A stretch of DNA of 64,000 bases from DATAOG01 sp963753685 (lineage in GTDB: Bacteria; Pseudomonadota; Alphaproteobacteria; Geminicoccales; Geminicoccaceae): positions 248,001-312,000 of the forward strand of contig CAVWDE010000006.1 in the NCBI GenBank assembly GCA_963753685.1, given 5' to 3'. Shown here piece by piece: positions 1 to 10,956 of this stretch; position 1 is the stretch's first letter; each line of letters opens with the position of its first letter. The notes beneath the pieces were generated by a model. That model was not told the origin of the DNA, ran no database searches, and saw only the letters and a list, made by a program, of their open reading frames with translations. The translations under genes and the position numbers were made by a program.

Positions 1-3000
1 ATCTTCGACGGGCAGCCCGTGCACCGACCCGTCACGCCGGCCGCGATCATGTGGTTGGCGCCCAGATACGGCGTCTCCCGCTCGCTGTCCGGCCGGACCC
101 GGAAGCTGCCCGCCTGCAACACCTCCATCTGCGGGATCCCGTCCTTGGTCGGGAGGTGGTCCTTGTAGGCGGTCCGGAACCAGCCCGGCGCCTGCGGGTC
201 GTAGAGCGGCGAGCCGCACACCAGGAGCGGCAGGGTATACTGCCGGCCGCCGCCGCCCGGCGGCGCCAGGTACAGCTCGAGCATCGAGCGCAGGTAGTCC
301 CGACCATCGGGGCCGTCGAAGAAGGCCGACGCCATCATGATCGGGAAGTAGTCGTTCGGATATTCGCTCTGCCCGGACCCGGGTGCCGCGATCGGGTTGA
401 CGTCGACGATCGTCCGGAAAAAGCTGACCTCCTCCTTGGGGACGCCCGCGGCATTGAGGACGGTGTTCCACCGGTACATCGTCATGCAGTCGAGGAAGGT
501 CCCGCGCTGGATCACCTGCCAGGGCGGGTAGTGCATGAGCAGCAGACCCTTCTGGCCGATGATGTTCAGCCCCAGCGGCGGGCACAGGCGCCACTTGCAC
601 TCGCCGTCGCTGGGGTTCTCGTTGACGTGGAACCCGGCCATCGGGTTCCACACCCCGAGATCCTTGAGGAGCCTCATGCCATTGACCGCCTTGCCGGCGG
701 CGGCTGGGCTGAGGATGAGCGTGTGCCGGTCGGCGAACGCGCGCAACCGACCGGCCGGGTCGGCTGCACGAATCCGGATCTTGAACAGGCCATCCTCCTC
801 GCGGACCGCCACGTCGAAGTCGGCGAACCCGTCGGCGGCCAGCGAATTTTCGGTGTAGTGCCGGATCATGTCGAGGTCGTCGTGCAGCACGACCGGCTTC
901 CCCTTGTAGTCGATCGGATCGGTCGCGAACTTCGCCGGCGGATAGAGCTCCCGCATCGCCTCGACGCTGCCGAGCACGTAGTCGACCTCGGCCATGCTAC
1001 CCTCCGCTCGGGCGGCCATCCCGACCGACGCCTGGATCCTCGACTGCCCTTCGATCAGCGGCGCCGGGGCCTCATGCAGGCTGCTGTCACCTTGAGCCGC
1101 GCCGCCAGGCGCTGAACCATATTGGATCGCCACCTGCGGTGAGCTGAGGCGCTGCCCGAGATCGTCGAGGTAGCGCGTGAGCGTCGGCAGGTCGCTGATC
1201 TTGAGCATCTCGCTCGACAGCCTGCGGATCTCCGCCGGCGGCAGTTTCCCTTGGCCCATCGTGCCGATGATGCGGTGGGCGATCGAGCGATGCAGGTCAT
1301 GGACCTGGGTGCTCGGCGCCGGGTCGCCGTCCGGCGGATACTTCTGGTCGTATGCCGGCTGGAAGGCGGGCGACCCGATCCTCGGGGAGGATCGCGTGAG
1401 AACGCCCTCGAAGGTGGGGGCGTGGTTGGTGCGTTCGCCCAGGAACCACCTCGACTTGGGAATGCCGTACCACTTGAGCAGCGTGGCGAGGAACGATGTC
1501 GCGTCGTAGGCCACGTCGGTCTCCGAGCGGAACACGGTGTTCTGCTCGATCCACGGCGACACGAGAATGGTCGGGACACGGACGCCCATCAGGTCGTAGC
1601 GGAACCCGTCGCGGACGTCGTTCGGCCAGGGGTTCTCGGCGTACGGGGGCGGCACGTGGTCGTAGATGCCGCCGTGCTCGTCGAAGGTGATGACGAGCAG
1701 CGTCTCCTCCCAGTCAGGCCCCTCCCGCAGCGCGTCGTAGATGGCGTTCAGCTGCCGCTCGGCGGGGATGACGTCCTCGCCGGGGTGGTAGGACGTGGTC
1801 CCGCTCGGTGCGATCCAGAAGGGTTCCAGGTAGGAAAAGGCTGGCAGGCTTCCCGTCCTGGCGTCGTCAAGGAACTGCTTGATCCCGGCGACATAGTCAT
1901 CGAGATGCGCGTCGACCGTCGGGATCTGGCCTTCGAGAAACAGCTGATAGCTGAACACGTAACCTTGCCAGATCGTCGAGTGGTAAATCTTCCAGTCCGT
2001 GATGCCGTTGGCCCACAGGGCCTTCCAGATGGAGCCCCGATGCGACTGTTCGGGCCAGTAGTTGTATTGGGGTGGGCTCATGAAGTTGTCGAGCTCCATG
2101 AGCGCCGAGCCGGTGAGCGCGAACGCCCGGTTGACGTCGGTCGCGCTCGGCATCGAGCAGAACCACTCGTCCGAGACGGCGAACTGCTTCGCCAGCCCGT
2201 TGAGCACGGGCAGTTGCTCCGGCGTATAGGTCTGCATGACCTCGTCGGTGCCATTGTTCCAGATGAAGCCGCCCATGTCGGGGGTCGCGCGCTGCTCGTA
2301 GCCGTTCGGATTGTCGAAGAACAACTGCCGCAGCACGTCCGAGTTGTCGTGGTACGGGTCGAAGTTGAACATCTCGAGCGGGAAGTCGGTGCTGACCTTG
2401 CCGCCCTTGTATTTGTTCAGGTAAACTCGTTTGTCGCCGTCGAGATTGTAGTACTCGGTGCTGGCACCCTTGAAGGGGCCGGCAGGGCCAATCACATGGA
2501 TGCCGGCATCGCCGGTCTCGTAGAGCCACCCGAGCACGTGGTCGAAGGATCGGTTCTCGAGCATGTAGTAGACGACGTGCTTGATCTTCGAGCGCATGAA
2601 GTCGATCGTGCCGGGCACGCTGGCGCGGTCCTCGGCCACAGGGATCGTGGTCTGGATGCCCAACAGCGTCGAGTCCTGCCCGAAAGCGTCGGGGAGATAA
2701 CCGGTGCGCAGCGGGCCGCAGAGGGGATCCTCGCGCTTCGGGATCGAACCACCAGAGGCGGTAGCTTCGATCGCGCAGGCACCCAGTCGAGGACCAAGTC
2801 GCCGATCGGCACGAGCCGGTGCCCCTGGTCGATGCTCGACCAGGTTCCTTGCTGCACGGCCGGGTGGGCGAGCGGGATGTCGGCCTGGGGGTCGAAGCTC
2901 CAGAGCGCGTAGGCGCCGGTCTCGGCCTTGCGGTCCAGGACATAGCCGTTCATGGGGATCAGCTCGTCGCCGAGCTGCATGGTGCGAAACGCCCCGTAGG

Positions 3001-3553
3001 GTCGGTAGGTGTGGTGGTCCTGGCCGGCGATCGTCGACCCGAAGGGGACGACCGGATCGTCGCCGCTTGCCGCGGTCGCACAGGGGTCGAAGTTCCACAA
3101 CGTGAACGTACCCCGCCCGTCGGTTGGAATGAAGTTCAGGAGGTAGCTGCCCAGCGGGGTCAACCGCAGCGTCGTGTCCTGATCGAACTGCTTGTGGCCG
3201 CCGGTGGGGTTGCCGAAGTCAGCACCTCGCCCCCAGAACTTCGCCTTCGGCCACTGGCCCGCCTGGAGCGGGGGCGCCGACAGGGGGTCGCCAGCGGTCG
3301 GGTCGAACTTGAGCAGGCGGAAGTCGAAGTACGGTTTGCCCGTCCGCGCATCCTGTATCGGCCCCCACGAGAGCAGATACGGGCCGATCGGCACCAGCGT
3401 GTTGCGGCGGTCGCAGGAGGCACTCGGGTTGAGCGGGACGGCCGTAAGCAGCTTGGGATCGTCGGAATCGAAGCTCCATAAACCGTAGGTGTCATCCTTC
3501 GTAGTGCGGCTGACGACAAAATTGTGAGTCGACGGGGAAGTTTTCTCGGACAT
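1..3553 (-). CDS. Phosphoesterase (phospholipase C / acid phosphatase family), 3' end outside window, two frameshifts
   Basis: Predicted hydrolase of phosphate esters (PF04185 family). The catalytic part reads continuously from about 2770 down to position 1. It carries the family signatures LENRSFDH near 2550 (metal-binding Asn/Asp region) and TFDEHGGIYDHVPPP near 1680. The first ~270 residues (3553 to ~2745) are not part of that family: they form about five imperfect repeats with a [Y/F]xLWxFDP core followed by L[V/I]PxGxYxLxW, suggesting a beta-propeller-like domain. Two +1 frameshifts lie between about 2740 and 2775 in the last repeat; DRSYRLWWFDP is in one frame and REDPLCGPLRTGYLPD in the next. 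ATG at 3553 is the only good start. No signal peptide is evident. The substrate is unknown. The gene is divergent from the gene at 3715. Confidence 0.85.
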
Positions 3554-3714
3554 CTCGGCGCCCCCTTATCGGGTTATCGGATCGCAGAATCGCTGTTGGC
3601 TCTCAGGAGAGCACTTCGGGCCGTTGATCGCAAGGGTGTTGCCTGCCACCCGCCGTTGACAGCTTCGGCGCGCGGTCGGAAACTCCGCGGGTCGCGCCCC
3701 GGGGTCAAAATCGC

Positions 3715-4512
3715 GTGTTTCACTATTTCGGCTACGGCTCGAACATGAACCTGACCTCGCTGCGGGCGAAGGGCGTCGAGCCCAGGTGGTCGGAACGGGC
3801 CACCCTTCAGCGCTGGACGCTCCTGTTCAACGTTCAGCACTGGTTCCGCCACGAGGGTGGCGTCGGCAACATCCAGCCGTCCGAGGATCCCGCGGATTGC
3901 GTCCAGGGGCTGGTGCATGGTTGCGAGGATCGCCACCTCCACCTCCTGGACGCGGTCGAGTCCTACGGCGTCGGCTACGACCGCATCGAGGTCGAGCTGG
4001 CCACCGCCCGCGGGCCGATCCGGGCGCTGACCTATGTCGGGCTGCCGTCGTACCTCAACGACCGCTGCCGGCCGACGCAGCGCTATCTCAACATCCTCCT
4101 CAAGGGGGCGATCAGTGCCGGGCTGGACGAGGCCTACATCCAGAAGCTGCGCCGGCATCCGGTTCATCCGGAGCACGACTACCCGCCGTTCGCGCACCCC
4201 GCCGGGTCCCTGCCGGTGTTCGACCGCAGCTCGCTCGCCCGCCATCCGCTCCATACCGCGCTCGCCGGTGCGGTGTTCGACATGGCGGCCGCCCGCCCGC
4301 GCCTCCACTGCCTGTGGGACCTCTTCGGCGGCCGCGACATGACCCTGTTCTATCTGCAGCGGCTCGACACCAGCGACGGCAGCGAGACGGTGGCCGACGT
4401 TGAGCACGGCCGCATCTCGCAGGCAGGCCGTCGGTATCTCAACGCCTACCTGCACGAATACGACGAAGAGTTTCGCTATGTCGGCCGCTACAGGTACGAT
4501 CACGCAGGCTGA
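3715..4512 (+). CDS. Gamma-glutamylcyclotransferase-like (GGCT/AIG2 fold) protein
   Basis: 265 residues starting at GTG 3715. The N-terminus carries the diagnostic YFGYGSNMN motif (residues 4-12), the phosphate/glycine-binding loop of gamma-glutamylcyclotransferase-fold enzymes. Acidic residues further in (near DAVESYGVGYDRIEVE) fit the catalytic Glu position of that family. GGCT-fold enzymes release 5-oxoproline from gamma-glutamyl peptides. The protein is longer than typical GGCT (about 150-190 residues), with an extra C-terminal segment of about 90 residues, so the substrate may differ. The next gene starts 2 bp after its stop, suggesting co-transcription with the metallo-beta-lactamase-fold gene and the giant kinase. 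Confidence 0.75.
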   Translation: MFHYFGYGSNMNLTSLRAKGVEPRWSERATLQRWTLLFNVQHWFRHEGGVGNIQPSEDPADCVQGLVHGCEDRHLHLLDAVESYGVGYDRIEVELATARGPIRALTYVGLPSYLNDRCRPTQRYLNILLKGAISAGLDEAYIQKLRRHPVHPEHDYPPFAHPAGSLPVFDRSSLARHPLHTALAGAVFDMAAARPRLHCLWDLFGGRDMTLFYLQRLDTSDGSETVADVEHGRISQAGRRYLNAYLHEYDEEFRYVGRYRYDHAG

Positions 4513-4514
4513 CG

Positions 4515-5245
4515 ATGAGACCGATCATGACCGACTATCCCGACGCCCTGCCGCACGGCCCCATCGAAGAGGTCCTGCCCGACGTCTTCTTCGTGACCGG
4601 AACCATGCGCAACCAGTTCTTCGGTTCGATGTGGCAGTTCAGCCGCGGCATGACCATCGTGCGCGAGGGCGACCGGTTGACGATGATCAATTCGGTCCGT
4701 CTCGATGACCATGGGCTCGCCGCCCTCGACGCGCTCGGCCAGGTGGTGAACGTCGTCCGGATCGGCGACATGCACGGCAGCGACGATCGCTTCTATGTCG
4801 ATCGCTACGGGGCGACCTTCTGGGCCCTTCCAGGCATGACCATCGGGGACGGCCTGAAGGTCGACAGGCACCTCGCCGTCGACGGCGCCATGCCGTTCGG
4901 CGGCTGCAGCCTGTTCGTGTTCAGGACCACCAGGCGGCCCGAGGCGATCCTGCGCCTCGACCGCGAAGGCGGCATCCTGATCGCCTGCGACTCCCTGCAG
5001 AACTGGGTCGAGCCGGACGAGTTCTTCGACCCCGAGACGGTCGAGACCATGCGCAAGATGGGCTTCTTCACCCCTGCCGGCCTGGGCCTCGCCTGGCTGC
5101 ACGAGAGCGAGCCGAAGGCGGAGGATTTCCTGCGCCTGAAGGCAGTGCCCTTCAGGCACGCGCTGTGCGGTCACGGACGCCCGTTTCTGGACACGCGCGG
5201 CGGACGAACTACCACGCCGCCTTCAAGCGTTTCTTCGAGGTCTAG
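4515..5245 (+). CDS. Metallo-beta-lactamase-fold hydrolase-like protein, C-terminal frameshift
   Basis: About 243 residues when one frameshift near 5200 is corrected. Read through, the protein ends in TNYHAAFKRFFEV followed by TAG at 5243-5245, four bases before the ATG of the giant kinase. Uncorrected, the frame runs on in an arginine-rich sequence inside the kinase gene, which is clearly artefactual. The core looks like a degenerate MBL fold: GDMHGSDDRFYVDRYGA (residues ~82-98) replaces the canonical HxHxDH, and ALCGHGRPF near the end resembles a late metal-binding His. No specific reaction can be assigned. It probably belongs to one operon with the genes at 3715 and 5249. Confidence 0.6.
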
Positions 5246-5248
5246 AGG

Positions 5249-8200
5249 ATGGCGGCAGGCCGGCCCACCAGCCCGGCGACGCCGGACATCCCGGGCTTCG
5301 GGCAGGCGCATCTGATTCACGAGTCCGGCCCGCGCGCCATCTACCGCGCCGTGCGCGAGACCGACGGCAAGCCGGTCATCCTCAAGACCCTCGTCGGCCA
5401 GTACCCGCGCAAGGGCCATGTGGCGGAGATCCGCCGCGAGTTCCAGCTCGCGCGCAAGCTCGGCATCGACGGCGTCATCCGCGTGCATTCGCTGGTGACC
5501 TACGGCTCGGGCAACCTGGCCATCGAGATGGAGCCCTTCGGGCTCTCGCTGGCCGATCTGATGGCGGAACGCGAGGGCCGGCCGCTGCCCATCGATCGCT
5601 TCTTTGCGATCGCCATCCGCCTTGCGCAGATCCTCGGTCGACTGCATGAGCAGGGGGTCGTGCACAAGGACGTCGTGCCGCGGAACGTGCTGCTGGAGCC
5701 GGGCTCGGGCGAATTGCGCCTGATCGACTTCGGCATCTCCTCGGAGCTCTCGCGCGAGCGCCAGAGCGCTGCCCTGACCCAGCGGCTGCAGGGATCGCTG
5801 CCGTACATCTCGCCGGAACAGACCGGGCGGATGAACCGCGACGTCGACTACCGCTCCGACTACTACTCCATGGGCGTCACGTTCTTCGAGCTGCTCACCG
5901 GCCAGCTGCCGTTCTCCGCCGACAACGCGCTCGAGTGGATGCATCGGCACATCAGCCAGCCGCCGCCCGAGGCCCACACGGTCAATCCGAAGGTGCCCGA
6001 GCCGCTCGCGCGGATCGTGGCGAAGCTGATGTCCAAGGACGCCGAGGACCGCTATCAGAGCACCTACGGCCTGATCGCCGACCTCGAACGTTGTCGCGAG
6101 GAGCTCGAGCGGAGCGGATCGGTCGCGAGCTTCGAGCTCGGGCGGGCGGACGTCTCGCGCAAGTTCCAGATTCCGCAGACGCTCTACGGCCGGGAGAGCG
6201 AGCTCGAGCAGCTGCGCGCGCTCTTCGGCGAAGTGGCCCACGGCGCGACCGAACTTTGCCTGGTGTCAGGGTACTCCGGCGTCGGCAAATCCGCCCTCGT
6301 CAGCGAGCTCGGCAAGTCGATCGCCCGCGAGCAGGGCTACATGATCCAGGGCAAGTTCGACCAGTTCCAGCAGAGCTCCGCCTACAGCGCGATCGCGTCC
6401 GCGTTCCGGGGCCTCATGCAGCAACTGCTCGGCGAACCCAAGGACCGCCTGGACGCGTGGCGCGATGCCCTCGCGGAGGCCTTGGGCCCGAGCGGGCAGC
6501 TGATCGTCAACCTGGTGCCGGAGCTCGAGCTGATCATCGGCGCCCAGCCGCCCGTCCCGGATCTGTCGCCGACCGAGGCGCAGAACCGCTTCCAGATCGT
6601 CTTCCTGAGCTTTGTCAACGTGTTCGCCAACGACCGGCATCCGCTGGTCATCTTCCTGGACGACCTCCAGTGGAGCGACGTCCCGACCCTGAACCTGATC
6701 CATCGCCTGGTCACGGCGCGCGAGCTGGGCCATCTGTTCGTGATCGGCGCCTATCGCAGCAATGCGGTGGGCGCGAGCCATCCGCTGCGCCTGACCCTGA
6801 ACCAGATCCAAAAGACACGCGGCCTCGTCGAGGTCCCGCTTCGACCTCTGCCCCGATCCGCCGTCGATCGGCTGACCGCCGATACCCTGCACCGCACGCC
6901 CCCGGATTGCGAGCCCCTGAGCGCGCTGATCTACGAGAAGGCCCAGGGCAATCCCTTCTTCATCAGCGAGCTGCTCAAGCGGTTGAGCGAGGAAGGTGCG
7001 ATCTTCTTCGACCCGGATGTGGGGCGCTGGAACTGGGACCTGGAGGCGGTCAGGCGCGCCGACGTGGGCGACAACGTCGTCGACTTCATGGTCGCCAACC
7101 TGCGCCGCCTGCCCGGGTCCACGCAGCAGGTCCTCCAGCTGGCCGCCTGTATCGGCGACAGCTTCGACCTCAGGACGCTGTCGATCATCCACGAGCGCTC
7201 GATGGCGCAGACCAGTGCGGCGCTGCATCAGGCCCTGAACCGCAACATGATCGTCCCCCTGAGCGAGAGCTACAAGTTCGCCGGGCTGGACGCTCCGGAC
7301 GACTGGTCGGGAGAGGCGGGACAGCAGGACGCTGCCGCTGGCTGGAGAGCGGAGGGCTCCGACGCCGTCAATCCGACTTACCGGTTCCAGCACGACCGGG
7401 TGCAGCAGGCCGCCTACGCGCTGATCGACCCTGAGCGCAAGCAGGCGGTCCATCTCTCGATCGGACGGCTGATCCGGCAACACAGCACCCTGGCCGAGGT
7501 CGAGGAACGGCTGACCGACATCGTCGGCCATCTGAACGCGGGCCGGGCGCTGATCGAGGATCCGCGCGAGCGCCGCGATCTCGCCCGCATGAATCTCGAG
7601 GCCGGGCTCAAGGCGCAAAAATCGTCAGCGTACGACTCCGCGCTCGGCTTCCTGCGCATCGGTCAGGAGTTGCTCTCAGGCGACGCCTGGGAACGCGACC
7701 CCGACCTCATGCTGGCGCTCAGCCGGGAAGTCCAGCAGTGCCTGTACCTGACGGGCGACTACGCGGGCGCCGATGCCTGGACCGCGACCCTGCTGGAGCG
7801 CGCGCGAACGCCGCTGCACAAGGCGGAAGCCCTGTCGGCGCGCACCCGTCAGTACGCGACGATCGGCAGGATGCGCGAGTCCATCCAGGCCGCGGTCGCG
7901 GGCTTGTCGCTGTTGGGGGTCGAGCTGATCGAAGAGCCCGGTCCGGAGACCATCGCCGACGAAGTGGCTGAGGTGGAGCGCAACCTGGCGGGCCGCCGGA
8001 TCTCCGACCTGATCGACAGCCCCGAGGTGACCGATCCCCAGGCCCAGGTTGCGATCCGCCTGCTGATGGAGATTTTCCCCGCCGCGTTCCTGTCCGGGAG
8101 CGGCGATCTGTTCCCCTACCTCGTGCTCAAGTCCGTGAACCTCTCGCTGCGCCATGGCAACAGCCCGGAATCGGCGTTCGCCTACGCGGCCTACGGGATG

Positions 8201-10690
8201 CTGCTGTGCGGCGCCCTCAACGACCCGGCGCTCGGCTACCAGTACGGCCAGCTGGCGGTGGCCATGAACGAGCGCTTCGACGACCTCGCGCTCAAGTCGC
8301 GGATCATCTACGTCTACACAATGTTCGTCCACCATTGGAGCAACCATTGGTCAAGCATGACGCCTTGGTTCCTCAAGGGCATCGAAGCGGGATACCAGTC
8401 GGGGGACCTGCTGTATCTCGCCTACAGCGCCCAGGACTGCATCATCTGGGACCCCAAGCTGGACCTGGAGGCGGCGTCTGACGAGCAGAGGAAGTATCTG
8501 ACGATCGTGCGCGACTGCGAGTACCAGGACTCCCTCGACTCCGGCACCCTGTTCTTGCAGATGCAGCTGAACTTCCAGGGACGCACCGACGGCTTGTATT
8601 CGATGAATGACGATGCCTTCGACGAAGCGCGCTGCGTCGAAGGCATGCGAGCGCGGCGGTTCATGACCGGGATCGCCAACTACCATATCTACAAGGCCGA
8701 AATCCACTTCTTCTATGACGACTACGCAGGCGCGCTCGAGCACGTGCGGGCGCAGGACGAGCTGATCGCGTCCTCGATGTCGCTACCCCAGCTGGTCCGC
8801 TTCTACATCGTGGCCTTCCTGACGCGCGCCGCCCTTTACCGGGACATGAACAGCACCGAGCAGGCGGCGACCCTCGATCGCCTGCACGCGGACCTGCGCC
8901 AGATGTCGATCTGGGCGGACACCTGCCCCGACAATTTCGAGCACCTGCGTCTGGTCATGCAGGCCGAGCTCGCCCGCCTTGCAGGCCGCATGCCCGAGGC
9001 GCTCGCGCTCTACGAGCGGGCGATCGCGGCCGCGCAGGCGAGCGCGTTCCAGCGCGACGAGGCGCAGGCCAACGAGCTGGTCGGCAAATACCTGCGAGCC
9101 ATGGGGCTGCCGAAGGCGGCCGAGGGTTACCTGCGTGCGGCTGGTTACCTCTACTATCGCTGGGGTGCCCATCGGAAGGTCGAGGACCTGAGGCAGAAAT
9201 ATCCGGGGCTGATCAATGCGCCGGTGCGGATGCCGGGCAGCGGCACCGACGCGCGGACGCTCGACCGGGCGACCAGGTCCCTGGACGCGGACGCGCTCGA
9301 CATGAGCTCGGTGATCAAGGCCTCGCAGACCATTTCGGGCGAGATCGTCGTCGACCAGCTGTGGAAGACGACGATCCAGATTCTGCTCGAGAACGCAGGC
9401 GCCCAGAAGGGCTGCTTCGTGGTGCGCCAGGACGATCAGCTCGTGATTCAGGCGCAGGGCGAGGTCGGACGGGACGCTCCGACACTCGCCGAGCCGGGCC
9501 CGGCGGCGGCGCCGGAGGAAGCCCCGATGCTGCCGGTCTCGGTGATCCACAACGTGCTGCGCACCGGCAAGCCCTTGGTTCTGAGCAACGCCACCGAGCC
9601 CGGTCGGTTCGCGGCCGATCCCTACATCGTCAAGCACCGGCCGAAATCCGTGATCTGCATCCCGATCCTGCGCCACGCCCAGTTCGCGGGCGCGATCTAC
9701 ATGGAGAACAACCTGACCACCGGTGCCTTCACCGAAGAGCGGGTCGAGGTCATCAAGCTGCTCTCGGCCCAGGCCTCGATCTCCATGGAGAACGCCCGGC
9801 TGTACGAGGGCCAGGTGCGCCTGATCGAGGCGCAGCAGCGATTCGTGCCCAGACAGTTCCTCGAGAGCCTGGGCCACCACGACATCGCGCAGGTCGGTCT
9901 CGGCGAGTACGTCGCCCGGGAGATGAGCGTGATGTTCGCCGATCTGCGGGAGTTCACGCCGCTGGCGGAGCGCCTCAGCCCGCGCGCGCTGATCGAGCTC
10001 CTCAACCGCTACTTCAGCCGGCTGGTCGAGCCGATCGCTGCGGCCGGGGGGTTCATCGGCGCCTACCGCGGCGATGAGATCATGGCCCTGTTCGAGCTGC
10101 CGGCCGAGCGGGCGGTCGCGGCTGGGGTCGGGATGTGGCGCGCCCTGGAAGAGTTCAACCGCGAATTGAGCGCGAGCGGCGGCCCGATCCTCGAGGTGGG
10201 GCTCGGGGTGAATGCCGGCCCCCTGGTGCTGGGGACCGTGGGTGGTCACGACCGCCTGGAGTGCGACGTGGTCGGAGACACCGTCAACGTCGCCTCCCGG
10301 ATCGAGCAGCTGACCAAAGTTTACCGGGCGCGATTCCTGATCGGCGAGCGGACGTTCGAGAGTTTGAGCGAGCCCGGAAGGTGGTCCCTGCGCCTGGTGG
10401 ACCGGGTTGCGGTCAAGGGCAAGGCGGAGCCGATCAAGCTCTACGAGGTGCTCGACGTCGAGACGCCGGAACGCCGCCAGGCGAAGGAAGCGACGCGGGC
10501 TCGCCTGGAGCGCGGGATCGAGCTGTACTTCGCCCGCGAATTCGCGCAGGCGCACGAGATTTTCGCCGAAGCTCTGGCCCTCGACCCGGACGACCCCGTC
10601 CTGTCGATCTTTGTCGAGCGCTCGGATCGCTTCACCGGCGAGGCCCCGCCGCCCGACTGGCAGGGCTTCGAGACCCTGACGCGGAAGTGA
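5249..10690 (+). CDS. Ser/Thr protein kinase - AAA ATPase - GAF - class III nucleotide cyclase fusion
   Basis: 1,813 residues, uninterrupted. Domains in order: a Ser/Thr kinase (residues ~20-290) with Lys46 in VILK, catalytic loop HKDVVPRN (Asp141, Asn146) and DFG at 160-162; a STAND/AAA ATPase with Walker A GYSGVGKS at 341-348 and Walker B VIFLDDLQW near 465-473; a long helical TPR-like region (~700-1330); a GAF domain (~1350-1525); a class III adenylate/guanylate cyclase (~1555-1735) with the two metal aspartates in FADLREFT (~1563) and GDEIMALF (~1607) and the conserved VGDTVNVASRIE; and a short TPR-like tail. The kinase-AAA-GAF layout is known, more often ending in a histidine kinase. Here the output would be cAMP or cGMP plus phosphorylation. 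It is probably cytoplasmic: no membrane segments are seen. Confidence 0.9.
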   Translation: MAAGRPTSPATPDIPGFGQAHLIHESGPRAIYRAVRETDGKPVILKTLVGQYPRKGHVAEIRREFQLARKLGIDGVIRVHSLVTYGSGNLAIEMEPFGLSLADLMAEREGRPLPIDRFFAIAIRLAQILGRLHEQGVVHKDVVPRNVLLEPGSGELRLIDFGISSELSRERQSAALTQRLQGSLPYISPEQTGRMNRDVDYRSDYYSMGVTFFELLTGQLPFSADNALEWMHRHISQPPPEAHTVNPKVPEPLARIVAKLMSKDAEDRYQSTYGLIADLERCREELERSGSVASFELGRADVSRKFQIPQTLYGRESELEQLRALFGEVAHGATELCLVSGYSGVGKSALVSELGKSIAREQGYMIQGKFDQFQQSSAYSAIASAFRGLMQQLLGEPKDRLDAWRDALAEALGPSGQLIVNLVPELELIIGAQPPVPDLSPTEAQNRFQIVFLSFVNVFANDRHPLVIFLDDLQWSDVPTLNLIHRLVTARELGHLFVIGAYRSNAVGASHPLRLTLNQIQKTRGLVEVPLRPLPRSAVDRLTADTLHRTPPDCEPLSALIYEKAQGNPFFISELLKRLSEEGAIFFDPDVGRWNWDLEAVRRADVGDNVVDFMVANLRRLPGSTQQVLQLAACIGDSFDLRTLSIIHERSMAQTSAALHQALNRNMIVPLSESYKFAGLDAPDDWSGEAGQQDAAAGWRAEGSDAVNPTYRFQHDRVQQAAYALIDPERKQAVHLSIGRLIRQHSTLAEVEERLTDIVGHLNAGRALIEDPRERRDLARMNLEAGLKAQKSSAYDSALGFLRIGQELLSGDAWERDPDLMLALSREVQQCLYLTGDYAGADAWTATLLERARTPLHKAEALSARTRQYATIGRMRESIQAAVAGLSLLGVELIEEPGPETIADEVAEVERNLAGRRISDLIDSPEVTDPQAQVAIRLLMEIFPAAFLSGSGDLFPYLVLKSVNLSLRHGNSPESAFAYAAYGMLLCGALNDPALGYQYGQLAVAMNERFDDLALKSRIIYVYTMFVHHWSNHWSSMTPWFLKGIEAGYQSGDLLYLAYSAQDCIIWDPKLDLEAASDEQRKYLTIVRDCEYQDSLDSGTLFLQMQLNFQGRTDGLYSMNDDAFDEARCVEGMRARRFMTGIANYHIYKAEIHFFYDDYAGALEHVRAQDELIASSMSLPQLVRFYIVAFLTRAALYRDMNSTEQAATLDRLHADLRQMSIWADTCPDNFEHLRLVMQAELARLAGRMPEALALYERAIAAAQASAFQRDEAQANELVGKYLRAMGLPKAAEGYLRAAGYLYYRWGAHRKVEDLRQKYPGLINAPVRMPGSGTDARTLDRATRSLDADALDMSSVIKASQTISGEIVVDQLWKTTIQILLENAGAQKGCFVVRQDDQLVIQAQGEVGRDAPTLAEPGPAAAPEEAPMLPVSVIHNVLRTGKPLVLSNATEPGRFAADPYIVKHRPKSVICIPILRHAQFAGAIYMENNLTTGAFTEERVEVIKLLSAQASISMENARLYEGQVRLIEAQQRFVPRQFLESLGHHDIAQVGLGEYVAREMSVMFADLREFTPLAERLSPRALIELLNRYFSRLVEPIAAAGGFIGAYRGDEIMALFELPAERAVAAGVGMWRALEEFNRELSASGGPILEVGLGVNAGPLVLGTVGGHDRLECDVVGDTVNVASRIEQLTKVYRARFLIGERTFESLSEPGRWSLRLVDRVAVKGKAEPIKLYEVLDVETPERRQAKEATRARLERGIELYFAREFAQAHEIFAEALALDPDDPVLSIFVERSDRFTGEAPPPDWQGFETLTRK

Positions 10691-10712
10691 GGCCAACGCC
10701 CGTCCCTGCGCT

Positions 10713-10733
10713 CCCCGACCCGGCTCGTCGGGG
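10713..10733 (+). terminator. GC-rich hairpin after the kinase-cyclase gene
   Basis: A perfect 7-bp stem (CCCCGAC at 10713-10719 with GTCGGGG at 10727-10733) and a 7-base loop, starting 22 bp after the stop codon. There is no T-tract, so this is only a possible transcription end. Confidence 0.3.
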
Positions 10734-10956
10734 GTGCGGGCGGCTCGGCTTGACCCCGGAGCCGGCCGTCGGCCTGGCGCCCTGCCCGTGGTCAGGCGGG
10801 ACTCTGCTGAACGCGCTTTTGCGCTCTCGCGGCTGTTGAAGTTTCGCACCAGCTCCAGCTACTATCACCTTCACCTGGCGTCCGTTTCAGGATTCCGATC
10901 TGGAGGCGACGATCCTGGGCCATCTGAGCTCGCTCAACCCGGCGCAGCGCGCGGCC

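Noticed and set aside
1251..2912. A 553-codon open frame on the plus strand, with similar long frames at 45935-48019, 38932-41319 and 31686-34007
   Set aside because: Each lies antisense to a clearly recognised gene (phosphoesterase, kup, asmA, livG/PBP). The products are Arg/Val/His-rich with no recognisable domain; long antisense frames are expected at this GC content.
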